Of a stretch of 64,000 nucleotides of DNA, positions 24,542 to 33,300 are shown in pieces. Each line of letters starts with the position of its first letter. Position 1 is the stretch's first letter. Under the pieces are notes generated by a model. It was not told the DNA's origin, searched no databases, and saw only the letters and a program-made list of their open reading frames with translations. The stretch covers positions 25,683-89,682 of the forward strand of contig CANPXZ010000001.1 in the NCBI GenBank assembly GCA_947587485.1, given 5' to 3'. Source of the DNA: an uncultured Oscillospiraceae bacterium (GTDB lineage Bacteria > Bacillota > Clostridia > Oscillospirales > Oscillospiraceae). The position numbers and the translations under genes are program-made.

Positions 24542-24573
24542 GGTCGAATACTCCTTTTTGATTTCCGATCTTG

Positions 24574-24608
24574 AAAAAACCCCCGAAGGCACCGGTTCCT
24601 TCGGGGGT
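24574..24608 (-). terminator. Strong Rho-independent terminator
   Basis: Minus strand ACCCCCGAAGG pairs with CCTTCGGGGGT, followed by six T. It lies directly after the 466-aa gene and before the tandem paralogues. Confidence 0.9.
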
Positions 24609-24647
24609 CCGTTCATTTGGTATTAGCGGGACCAAAAGCCGTTAGGC

Positions 24648-26048
24648 TCAGCCCTCGACGCCGTCCATCTCGTAGCCAGCAGCCTCGCGGCCAACCACCA
24701 GGTCGTCAGCCTTGCTGTGCAGCTCGGCATAGACGTCCTTCGCCTGGCTGATAGCCAGTTCGCGGTCGACGGAAGCGCTCGGGCCGGCGATCTTCGCGGC
24801 ATTCTCCAGGACCTCTTTGCCATACAGGCCTTCGATGGCGTGCATGTGCGGCTCGTCCTTGTCACGCAGGGGCTCGTTGTGGGTCGCGCACTCGTAAGCA
24901 CGGGTGACGGCAGCCGCGTAGGGCTCCATGGTGATGACGGTGGAAGGCTGGATGAGGGTCAGGTCGCGCTTGTCAGAGTCGGGCTCCATCGGGGTCACAG
25001 GGTAGGAACGGATGGAGAAGCGGTTGCCCAGCTTCTTGGCCGCATCGTCGTTCTCGAAGCTCTTGTTGACCACCTGGCTCATATGGGCGTTGAACGCGTT
25101 GTTGAAGTTGTTCATACCCTCACGGTTGGCAGCGTTCTTGGCGGTGTCGGTGACAACCAGGGCGGTGGAACCGTCCTTCATGCCGATGACGCTGATACCC
25201 ATGTCGGCCAGAGACGGGAAGCTGGTGTTAGGCACCGCGCCGCCCTTCTTGTAGGAGCCGTCAGCCTGCTTCACCTGGCTGTCGATGCCGGGGCACGCCT
25301 TGGTAGCGTACTTGGCCACGAAGTCGGTGTAGCCCTTGCTGAAGGTAGAAGCGACCTTGTCGATGGTATCCTGGGACACCATGCCGCGGGCCGGATCCTT
25401 CTTCTGGGCGGTGAGCAGGTAGTTCTGGGAAGCCAGCTGGGCCACGTTCTCACGGAAGCGGTCGCCGTTCATGGCGGGCATGCCGTGGTCGGTGGTGGAC
25501 AGGCCAGCGGTCAGGGTCAGACGACCCTTGGCGCCCTCTGCCAGAGGCTTGAGGCCAGCAGCAGCACGGGCGGCGTCACGCTCGGCGTCGTTGGCATTGG
25601 CCAGCGCCTGGGGATCGATGATGGTGGTCACACGGTACTGATCGATGCCCTGCACGGACAGGTCACGCACCACGTCAAGGGCGACCGGGGTCGGATCCTT
25701 GCCATCAACAGTGTAGTCGGCGCCGGTATTGCCGGTGTACTTGCTGCCGGGAGCAGAAGTTTTCAGAAGAGCCTGGACATCGGAGCTGATGTTGGCCATC
25801 TTGCCGAAGTTCACGACCATGGTGGACTCGGTGCGGCCGCGGCCGACGTCATTGCCCTCGCCCGGGAAAGTCTGGCCGTTGAACAGCGGCACGTTGACGT
25901 TGCGGATGAGGTGGGTGTTAGCCTGACGGTTCTTCTCGATGAGAGCCTTGTCACCACTCTGCAGGACGCGGAAAGCGCCAGCGAACTTGGAGAGAGGCTC
26001 AGCCTGGAGCGCGATGGGACGCGGACCCCTGATACGAATGTTTGCCAT
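24648..26048 (-). CDS. Probably abundant unknown 466-aa protein
   Basis: Starts MANIRIRGPRPIALQAEP behind AGGAGG. Codon choice is visibly more GC-rich and uniform than in neighbours, and it has a near-consensus promoter, a ~165-base leader and a strong terminator, all suggesting high expression. The sequence is soluble, Ala/Asp/Asn-rich, with a Gly-rich N part (GNDVGRGRTESTMVVNFG), a central VALDVVRDLSVQGIDQYRV, and a helical C end. No signal peptide or membrane segment. It might be a structural or nucleic-acid-coating protein. I recognise no family. Confidence 0.75.
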   Translation of the reverse strand: MANIRIRGPRPIALQAEPLSKFAGAFRVLQSGDKALIEKNRQANTHLIRNVNVPLFNGQTFPGEGNDVGRGRTESTMVVNFGKMANISSDVQALLKTSAPGSKYTGNTGADYTVDGKDPTPVALDVVRDLSVQGIDQYRVTTIIDPQALANANDAERDAARAAAGLKPLAEGAKGRLTLTAGLSTTDHGMPAMNGDRFRENVAQLASQNYLLTAQKKDPARGMVSQDTIDKVASTFSKGYTDFVAKYATKACPGIDSQVKQADGSYKKGGAVPNTSFPSLADMGISVIGMKDGSTALVVTDTAKNAANREGMNNFNNAFNAHMSQVVNKSFENDDAAKKLGNRFSIRSYPVTPMEPDSDKRDLTLIQPSTVITMEPYAAAVTRAYECATHNEPLRDKDEPHMHAIEGLYGKEVLENAAKIAGPSASVDRELAISQAKDVYAELHSKADDLVVGREAAGYEMDGVEG

Positions 26049-26064
26049 AATAAATGTCCTCCTG

Positions 26065-26215
26065 TTTCTTTCGAAAAATTTGTCGTTTACTGATTCTGCC
26101 CGTGCACTGCGCCGGGGCCGTCTTTATACGGGGGCACAGCCACGAACCGGTTCCGAACGGGTCCGCGTGCTCCTTCACGCTTACCGGTACGCGATTCAGA
26201 CACGGAGGTGCCGTT
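26065..26215 (-). other. Long 5' leader of the 466-aa gene
   Basis: From the predicted start of transcription to the ribosome site is about 150-165 bases, with no convincing leader peptide (one GAAGGAG lacks a nearby start codon). It contains short inverted segments such as CGGAACCGGTTC. Most other units here have leaders under 60 bases. Confidence 0.45.
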
Positions 26216-26224
26216 CTGGTATTG

Positions 26225-26253
26225 ATTATAGACGGTTGCATCCAAAAAGTCAA
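26225..26253 (-). promoter_or_regulatory. Sigma-A promoter of the 466-aa gene
   Basis: Minus strand TTGACT, 17 bases, TATAAT. Confidence 0.8.
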
Positions 26254-26283
26254 CACTTTTTTTGCAATTCACCATCCACATCG

Positions 26284-27420
26284 TCAGATTTTCAGGTTCC
26301 GCCTGGTGTCATCGGTAATCGCCATCACGTAGGTCCTCATTTCCGGGACATTTTCAAACCCCTGGAGGAAATACCACCAGTTGGAATAAATATATGTCAC
26401 GTCGTTCAGGGCGCTGTCATCAAACTTCGCCACGATCCCCGTCAGTTCTTTGTTAAACCGCTTCAGCTTCGTGCAGGTGTCCTGGAACGCGGCCAGCATC
26501 TCGGCAACGAGCTCCTGGCTCAAACCCGTCACGCCGGGTGTCACGGTCATCGCGTCGTTGACCGCCATGTTCTCAAATTTCCGGCCCCAGCGCCGGATCC
26601 GCAGGTCACGGAGCTCCTGGTACGGCTTGGACCCGTTCTCGACCTCGATCGTCACATATTTCAGGATGTTCTTCCGGTTCTTCTCGGCCAGCACGGACGT
26701 CACGAACACGATCGGCAGGTTGGACGCCAGATAAAGCAGCGTGGACAGCCGGTAGGTGTTCTCCATGAAATATAGCGTATTCTCCGGGTTCTTGACATCC
26801 GCCTCGCACATCCGGCGCATATTCTCATAACAGATCGACGCACTGAGATCCATGCCAAACGATTTTTTGAACATCTCTATATAGGCCTTGCATAGTTCGT
26901 CCGGGTTCAGACCCTGGCGGATGCGTGCCGGCGCCACAGTCTTCGTTCCAACAGGTTGTGCCGGTTTTTGTGCCGATGCCGCGGGGGCGGCCGCCTGTAC
27001 CGGTTTCTGCGCGGGCTTCTGTCCAGCCGCTGTTTGCGAGGCCTGCGGCTTTTGAAACGGCCGCTGCCCGGCCTGTACCTGCTGAGTGCCGCGCTGGGCG
27101 GCCTGCTGGATCCGCTGTGCCTGGTTCTGGATCTGCTGTGCCTGCCTCTGGGCTGGTGACGCCTGCGCCGGCACAACGCCGTCCAAAAAATCTTTGTCCG
27201 GGACATCCGGGATATCCGGTATCTCCGGCACACCCGTGATCTCTTTCGTCTCGACGGCCTGGGACGCCGGCTGCTGTGCAGGCATCACCCTCCGCAGCAT
27301 CGACACGCTGTTCGCATACCCGGGAGAATCAGGGGACAGCATTCCCGGCTCCTGTTTTTCAACGTATTGCGGGACACCGTCCGACCCGCCGCGGGAGATC
27401 ATCAAATTCTTATTGTTCAT
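26284..27420 (-). CDS. Unknown 378-aa protein with Gln/Pro-rich linker
   Basis: Starts MNNKNLMISRGGSDGV behind AGGAGG. The N-terminal ~75 residues are polar, with a PEIPDIPDVPD stretch. Residues ~85-165 are Gln/Ala/Pro-rich low complexity (QIQNQAQRIQQAAQRG). From ~170 a helical domain continues (PDELCKAYIEMFKKSFGM; TYRLSTLLYLASNLPIVFVTSVLAEKNR). The hydrophobic LYLASNLPIVFVTSVL could be a buried helix or one membrane span. Second gene after the 86-aa gene. No family recognised. Confidence 0.75.
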   Translation of the reverse strand: MNNKNLMISRGGSDGVPQYVEKQEPGMLSPDSPGYANSVSMLRRVMPAQQPASQAVETKEITGVPEIPDIPDVPDKDFLDGVVPAQASPAQRQAQQIQNQAQRIQQAAQRGTQQVQAGQRPFQKPQASQTAAGQKPAQKPVQAAAPAASAQKPAQPVGTKTVAPARIRQGLNPDELCKAYIEMFKKSFGMDLSASICYENMRRMCEADVKNPENTLYFMENTYRLSTLLYLASNLPIVFVTSVLAEKNRKNILKYVTIEVENGSKPYQELRDLRIRRWGRKFENMAVNDAMTVTPGVTGLSQELVAEMLAAFQDTCTKLKRFNKELTGIVAKFDDSALNDVTYIYSNWWYFLQGFENVPEMRTYVMAITDDTRRNLKI

Positions 27421-27434
27421 ACGGCGCCTCCTGT

Positions 27435-27695
27435 TTATTTTCCCTTGGTCATGGCCATCAACCGCTGCATCGCGCTGGACACCGCCGGTTTTCCCGCATT
27501 CGTACTGCCGCTGCCGCCAGCAGCAGGCTTCCCTCCAGGCTGCCCGCCACCATTTTTCCGCTCGTCAATGCGCATGTCCTGGATCTTATATTGCTGCGCC
27601 ATCAAGAACTTCGCCGTATCCTCACGGTTCATGTTCCCGGAAACAGTCTTCACGAATCCCGGCAGGGAATCACCGAAAACAATGAAATCTGCCAT
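27435..27695 (-). CDS. Small protein with shared C-terminal motif, 86 aa
   Basis: Starts MADFIVFGDSLPGFVKTVSG behind AGGAGGG. The N half is compact (TAKFLMAQQYKIQDMRID), then a Gly/Pro-rich linker (GGGQPGGKPAAGGSGS), and the end is KPAVSSAMQRLMAMTKGK. This C-terminal PxxSAMxxLxxM pattern recurs on other element proteins. First gene of its unit. Function unknown. Confidence 0.7.
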   Translation of the reverse strand: MADFIVFGDSLPGFVKTVSGNMNREDTAKFLMAQQYKIQDMRIDERKNGGGQPGGKPAAGGSGSTNAGKPAVSSAMQRLMAMTKGK

Positions 27696-27735
27696 GCCTG
27701 TCCCTCCTAGTTATTATTCTTATAGCGTTTTATAC

Positions 27736-27764
27736 ATCATACAACAAATACGTACAGATTGCAA
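27736..27764 (-). promoter_or_regulatory. Sigma-A promoter of the 86-aa/378-aa unit
   Basis: Minus strand TTGCAA, 17 bases, TATGAT. Confidence 0.7.
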
Positions 27765-27768
27765 GCAT

Positions 27769-27801
27769 AAAAACAGGGGACCGCATTGCGATCCCCTGTT
27801 T
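27769..27801 (-). terminator. Rho-independent terminator
   Basis: Minus strand AACAGGGGAT pairs with GTCCCCTGTT, followed by TTTTT-rich sequence. It ends the 691-aa gene. Confidence 0.85.
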
Positions 27802-27814
27802 ACACATCATAGCA

Positions 27815-29890
27815 TCAGAACAGCTCAACTTCGTCCGTGCTGACGCTGCCCTGGTTTTCAACCTGTTGCGCCTGCTGCTGATCCTGACTTTCAGGCGCAG
27901 CCTCCGTCTCTGCCTGCTCAGACCCTCCGTCAGCAGGCGGTTCTGCACTGGCTTCATTGTTCTCAGCGGCAGTGTTCGCCGCATCCATCAGCCCAGCGCT
28001 AGATTCCGCTTCTGCCTCATTGCCAGCAGGTGCGTCTGCCTGTTCAGTTTCAGTCTGTTCAGGTTGGGCAGCAGCCTCAGGAACCGGAGCATAAGGCATG
28101 GCGTTGCCTGTGGCTCCGTTTGCAGGATAAGTGTTCGGACCGGTGCCGGCAGCCTCATTTTGTTCAGCCCCAGCTTCCTGCCCAGCATTCTGCTCAGAAA
28201 CAGGCACGTCCTGTTCAAATCCAGCACCGCCTTGTTCTATATCCTGATGGTTGTGCTCCTGGTTAGTACCTTCCATCTCTTCGCTGACAGGTTCGCTGCT
28301 CACGGGTTCCTCGCTGACAGGTTCGCTGCTCACGGGTTCCTCGCTGACAGGTTCGCTGCTCACGGGTTCCTCGCTGACAGGCTCACTGACGTCATCATGC
28401 TTCTCTTCATCGGGCGTATCATCAACATAAGTCACAGGGTCATCGGAAACAACCTGTTGCTGAATGGTTACAGGCGAAGGCGACTCAGGAGCGGGAGATT
28501 CAGGTGTAGTGCCAAGAGGCTTATCATAAACCTTAGGCGCCGGATCAGCATCCTCATTATCCAGATCCCACACCTCCTGGAACATCGTGCCGTTGATCGG
28601 AGGCGTATGTACCAGGTTGTTACAGATCATCAAAATCTGCTGGCCCATCGGAGACTTATTCAAGACATCACGGAACGCATCAATGCCTGCTTTGAAAGCA
28701 CTGAACAAAAGCCCATTCGCCTGCTCAGCCTGTGCCTCACGATCTTCCGCACTCAGCTCAGGGCCGCCGTTCACCTGCTCCGCCAGCGTCAGGTTGTACG
28801 CATCGCGGTACAGGTCACGCTTGTCTTCCGGAATGTTGTCCGGCCACTCGCCGTTGGCCAGCGGGGAGCGGTACGCATCTTTGTTAGAGAGATCCGGGTT
28901 CTTGATGGACTCCATATAGGTCTCATAGTCCCAGGCCGCATACTCAGGGGAGTCAGGATCATAATTGGCCTGCATGCTTGCACAGAATTCTTTAAGGGCG
29001 TCTTCCGGAGTCGTACCAGGGTGGTCCTCACCGAAATTCTGGCGCATGGCATCAGTTGCCGCGATCCGCTCGATCGCGTTATTGCCGCACCAAGCCATGG
29101 TCATCATACGGGCATCATAGCTCTCGCAAGCATCGTAATACTCGTCCTCAGTGATCTCACCCTGCTGATGCAGGTTATCCAGCATCTGATCCATGGCCAG
29201 GAGCGTATCGGCGTCCAAATTGTTGTTGAAAAACGTATTGGCGTGGATATCATCGTCATACCCGAGCAGCACGTCAACACTCTGGACGTTCAGGATGTCC
29301 AGGACACCACCTTCACGATGGTCAGGACCAAGCATAGACTCAACGCCCAGATTGGCCGTCAGGGTCTCCTTGCCGGTAGTATCGGGATTGTCGATCCAAT
29401 TTGCCATGCCTTCCGCCATCTGTGCGTCACGCACTTCCGGATCCTGAGACATGTACTCGTTCAGGTCGAAATCCTCGCCCATACTACCGTTTGCCTGCAG
29501 CATGGCAAGGACCAGCATCTGATCGCTGTCCATTTCAGGCCAATCAGAGCGTGCACTGGCCGCCTCACGGATATTCTTATACGCTTCGCGGATCTCCTCG
29601 TTCTCCAAGGGTCCGTGCAGCGCATCGATCACGCCCTGTTTCGATGGCTCACCGTACGGGTAGGGATGGGTCATCGCTTCGATCAGCGTCTGCATATTGG
29701 CGGTCGTCAGATCGGACGGATCCAGGGAATGGGTGATAGTTTCCGGCATCGCATCCCGGCCATCACGGACAGCGCCATACTGGGTATCACCAAAATGTGG
29801 CGTATCGTCCACATTCGGCGTAGGCGTATTCGTGCCGCCACGATCGTCGACAATGTCAAAATCGGGATTATTACGTCTCGGATCTGCCAT
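27815..29890 (-). CDS. Large acidic unknown protein with EPVS repeats, 691 aa
   Basis: The start at 29890 (MADPRRNNPDFDIVDD) follows GAAGGAGG. Residues ~60-390 look globular and helical, rich in Asp, Met and Asn. Residues ~440-690 are disordered and acidic, with a Glu-Pro-Val-Ser region (SEEPVSSEPVSEEP) coded by perfect 30-bp repeats, then a Gln/Glu/Ala-rich tail. Composition and layout resemble the 703-aa protein at 8995, and the EPVS units resemble those of the 680-aa protein in the transfer region. Single-gene unit behind a perfect-consensus promoter with a palindromic -10. No family recognised. Confidence 0.75.
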   Translation of the reverse strand: MADPRRNNPDFDIVDDRGGTNTPTPNVDDTPHFGDTQYGAVRDGRDAMPETITHSLDPSDLTTANMQTLIEAMTHPYPYGEPSKQGVIDALHGPLENEEIREAYKNIREAASARSDWPEMDSDQMLVLAMLQANGSMGEDFDLNEYMSQDPEVRDAQMAEGMANWIDNPDTTGKETLTANLGVESMLGPDHREGGVLDILNVQSVDVLLGYDDDIHANTFFNNNLDADTLLAMDQMLDNLHQQGEITEDEYYDACESYDARMMTMAWCGNNAIERIAATDAMRQNFGEDHPGTTPEDALKEFCASMQANYDPDSPEYAAWDYETYMESIKNPDLSNKDAYRSPLANGEWPDNIPEDKRDLYRDAYNLTLAEQVNGGPELSAEDREAQAEQANGLLFSAFKAGIDAFRDVLNKSPMGQQILMICNNLVHTPPINGTMFQEVWDLDNEDADPAPKVYDKPLGTTPESPAPESPSPVTIQQQVVSDDPVTYVDDTPDEEKHDDVSEPVSEEPVSSEPVSEEPVSSEPVSEEPVSSEPVSEEMEGTNQEHNHQDIEQGGAGFEQDVPVSEQNAGQEAGAEQNEAAGTGPNTYPANGATGNAMPYAPVPEAAAQPEQTETEQADAPAGNEAEAESSAGLMDAANTAAENNEASAEPPADGGSEQAETEAAPESQDQQQAQQVENQGSVSTDEVELF
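28281..28382 (-). repeat. 30-bp coding tandem repeats
   Basis: Three identical 30-bp units (28281-28370) and a partial fourth encode (S)EEPVSSEPV. Perfect identity suggests recent expansion. Confidence 0.9.
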
Positions 29891-29952
29891 ATTCAAATAC
29901 CTCCTTCAGATATTTTCATTTTTCGGTCAAAAGCCGGCACTGCCGCCTTTTG

Positions 29953-29987
29953 CATATAATTATATGACCTTAACCCAACCTTGTCAA
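29953..29987 (-). promoter_or_regulatory. Perfect-consensus promoter with palindromic -10
   Basis: Minus strand TTGACA (29982-29987), 17 bases, TATAAT (29959-29964). The -10 lies within the 14-bp palindrome CATATAATTATATG (29953-29966). Confidence 0.85.
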
Positions 29988-30028
29988 GACCGGGCAAGGA
30001 AATTTTTTGTGAAGGGCGCGGAGACGGC

Positions 30029-30235
30029 TCATTCGTCGTCCCCGCTGCCCATGTTGGAATACCGTTCGTAACGCCGCACCGCGCGCGGCTTCGGCACGCG
30101 TTGGTGCTCTTCCTGGTATTTCGCACGGCGGTCCGTCGCCTCGGCTTCCGCCATCAGCTCCGCCATCGCCCCGGACACCGGTTTCTCTTTTGCCGGCTCC
30201 TGTTTTCGACGGTCATAATACTTGCGCTTGGCCAT
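30029..30235 (-). CDS. Small basic protein, 68 aa
   Basis: Start chosen at MAKRKYYDRRKQEPAKE (30235), ~10 bases after AAAGGGG; upstream ATGs overlap that site. Basic at both ends, with KPVSGAMAELMAEAEA in the middle, matching the motif found on other element proteins, and an acidic last few residues (GSGDDE). Single gene with its own promoter, between the polymerase and the 691-aa gene. A nucleic-acid or protein-binding adaptor is possible; no family recognised. Confidence 0.65.
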   Translation of the reverse strand: MAKRKYYDRRKQEPAKEKPVSGAMAELMAEAEATDRRAKYQEEHQRVPKPRAVRRYERYSNMGSGDDE

Positions 30236-30274
30236 TTTATTCATGCCCCTTTCCGCGGACATGCCGCTGCAACC

Positions 30275-30318
30275 ATAATATCACAAAAAACATGAGATTG
30301 CAACAGTTTTATATAAAA
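30275..30318 (-). promoter_or_regulatory. Promoter of the 68-aa gene with TTTTATATAAAA palindrome
   Basis: Minus strand TTGCAA (30298-30303), 17 bases, TATTAT (30275-30280). The perfect 12-bp palindrome TTTTATATAAAA (30307-30318) abuts the polymerase stop codon and lies 3 bp upstream of the -35. Confidence 0.7.
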
Positions 30319-33300
30319 TCACATATCATCCACCGGGCATTTTGTCTGCTTATCCTCCGGATCATCATCCTGCACACTGTCATTGCTGCCAAGCATGGCA
30401 AACAGGTTGTCATGATACGACGTGTTCCTGGTCGGCACTGGCTTTGCTGCAACAGGTACGAACGGTGCCTCGCTCTCAACAACGACCGTATGCCGGCTGC
30501 TCCCTTGCTGTTCCAACGACGACCGGCTGACCTGTTTGGCCGCCTCACGAAACTGCTCCACAAACTCGGAAGTATGAGCACATTGGGAATTCCGCTCGAT
30601 CTCAGATGCTGTCCGTTCCATCAGCCGTCCCATGAGATAGCCGGTATCGACCTGCCCTGAATAGATCCCGTTGGAATAGATGCCGCGCTTTTCCGTCGCC
30701 AGCTTATCCAGCAATTCCGGATACCCGTCATCCGTCCCGTACATCGACGCATAGCTTGCATCATAATGCTCGTCAGCCGTACGAACCGGATTCTTGACGC
30801 ATGGGCCGCTCTTGGACACCGTCTCATACTCAGACAAGACGGCATTCATGATCGCCATATCGATCTTCGAGAAGCCGGGCTGGCCGATTGAAATCAGGAA
30901 GTTGTCCATCTGTTTCGTGCATTCGTCACGGGACAGCGGCCTTTGGGACTGGACCGTGAACTGGCCGCCATACAGGCTGTCCGGGTCCTTTGATTTCAGG
31001 TCCGCGTCTGCGAACTCCTGCACACATCCGAACCCGACAATGGAATTCAGGATCGTCTTGCCGATGTTCATGTTGGTTGCGCACCGCTGCACGTTCTGCT
31101 TAGCGTCCAGGAAGTTCTGCGTAATCGGACCGCTCATCCGCAGGCCTGTCTCGCCATAGCCCAGCGGCGCCATGATCTTCTGCAGCTTCTGCGCCGCGGC
31201 ACCGCCAAGACCCGTGCCGTCGGATTTGCAGCCCTGCGCGACCAGGTTGGACTCGGACTGCGTGAAGAACCGGGACGGTGCCACGTCACTCTTCGCATTG
31301 TGATGGTCCATCCGGATCTCCGGATCGAAAATGCCCTTGTCCGGCTCAAATTTGCCGGCAACGGACGGCTGTCCGTCATACAGCAACTCGAATTTTCCGT
31401 CAGCGTTTTTCGCAACTGACAGGTGTCCACCACAATCCTCGTGTACGCCTGCAAATTTCAGCAGTGCGTTGAGCTGAGGCTCCTTGCCCTTCTTGGAAAT
31501 ATTGGCGTCAGAAATGATATGGTACAGCGTCTCACAGGCCGACTTGCCGTGTGTCATCAACGACGGGTCGGTCATATACGCCGGCATGTCCCGATAGGCT
31601 GCCGACAGGTGGGAAAAGGTCTCCCGGTCCATCTTGGAAACAGCCTTCAGGTCCAGCCTTGCCGCGGACTGCAGCGGGTCGCCGGTAAACAGCACCTTGC
31701 TGGCCTCGTCAAACTCCTTTAGGATCCCATTCCAGCCGGCGTTCAGAGTCCGGTCATCCCGGGCATTCCTGTCATCCCCGGCATGGAACTTCGCCACGCC
31801 GGTATCGCCAAACATCCCATGCAGGGCCGTGATCTGTTCCATCCGGGCCAGGATGATATTCCGCCCGGCATCCGGGGAAATCTTCCCGGCGGCGACATTT
31901 TCAGCGTCATAAGCGCACTGGCGCAGGTGCTCCAGCATGTTGGCCATGGCTGTCGTGCGGTCCATCTCTTTCCCGATGTCATATCCGCACACCGGCTTGC
32001 CATCCAGTCCGGGCTGCTTCATGTTGTACAGAGCCACGGCATAATCCGCATTTTTGGCGATGAACAGCGGATGCACAAATTCAATGGACACACCGTTCGG
32101 CGTTTCCAGCGTCGTATAATCTGCCTTATGGCACATGTTGCCCTGCATCGTCAGGCGGTCCTTCATGACCTCCCGGGCGCGCGGCCAGAGACGCTCGTAC
32201 GTTTCAGGGTCATCCTTCAACGCGACAGGGTGGGCCGGATAGGACACGCCAACCGTGTCGCCGTCAAAGTCGCCGTCGAAAATCGTCGCGCAGGCCGGAT
32301 TGATCTCCAGGCCCTTGCCATCTTCAGACGTGATCTTGACGCGAAGCGCACGGATGCACCCGGTCGTCTGGCCCGGGCTACGGTTCACCAGGATGAAGTC
32401 ATTGTCCGTCAACGGCTCATACCGCTGGGACATGAACTCATACGTATCAGGGATTTGGGACAGCTCTTCCCTCGAAAGGCTGGCCTTCGGCTTCAAAATG
32501 CCAAGAGACTTTGCCTTCTCAAACGACAGCCCGGCTTCATCGATCTCAAGCGTCGGGTTCCCGTTCCAAACGCAAGTCAGGGAATTCGGTGTCACGGTCC
32601 TATACACGTTCTTTTTGAGCCAGCCGTTCATGTTCTCAAGGGACATGGATTTCTGGTTCGGGCAGTCGGCATAAGTCTCTTTCAGGGTTTTGAGCAGCGC
32701 ATTGGAAGCATTGACGCAATTCCCAGTACTTGCGTACCGCTGGGAACCGTCATGCATCTCACCGATCTTCTCGACCACGGCGCCGGCCAGGATCGATTTG
32801 AAGATCTGGAACTGCTTGCGGTCATCCACCGGGGACACGGAAAGCCCGGTGTCCTGGTCAGGGATCTCACGCGCCGACAGGAAAGCCGGTACAACGCTCT
32901 TCTCTTCACCGTCCAGCATCGCATAGCCCTTCAGGTCAACAAAGGCGGGGACGACAGCCCCGTTCTCGCCTTTGGTCTTCAGGCCGATATCGACGCTGGC
33001 GTTCACAGGCGCCATGTTTTCCGGCAGGACCATGTAAGCGCCGCCGTACCGCCCGACAGAAGCGGTGAACATCCGCTGGATCGCGTTCTCAGATTCCTGC
33101 GGTGTTACGTCGCCAGATTTCGTCCCGGCCGCCAAGGCGAACAGCTTGGAAAAATCACCTTCCCCAAGGGCGTCAACGGCCTCGTTCATAGCTTTCATGT
33201 CAGGGCGCTTGGAAAGGCCTTGTACCAGCTGCTCCGCCATTTTCCCGACATCGACAAAGCGGATGCCGGGCATGTTATCGCACAGGAACGCGCCGTCCTC

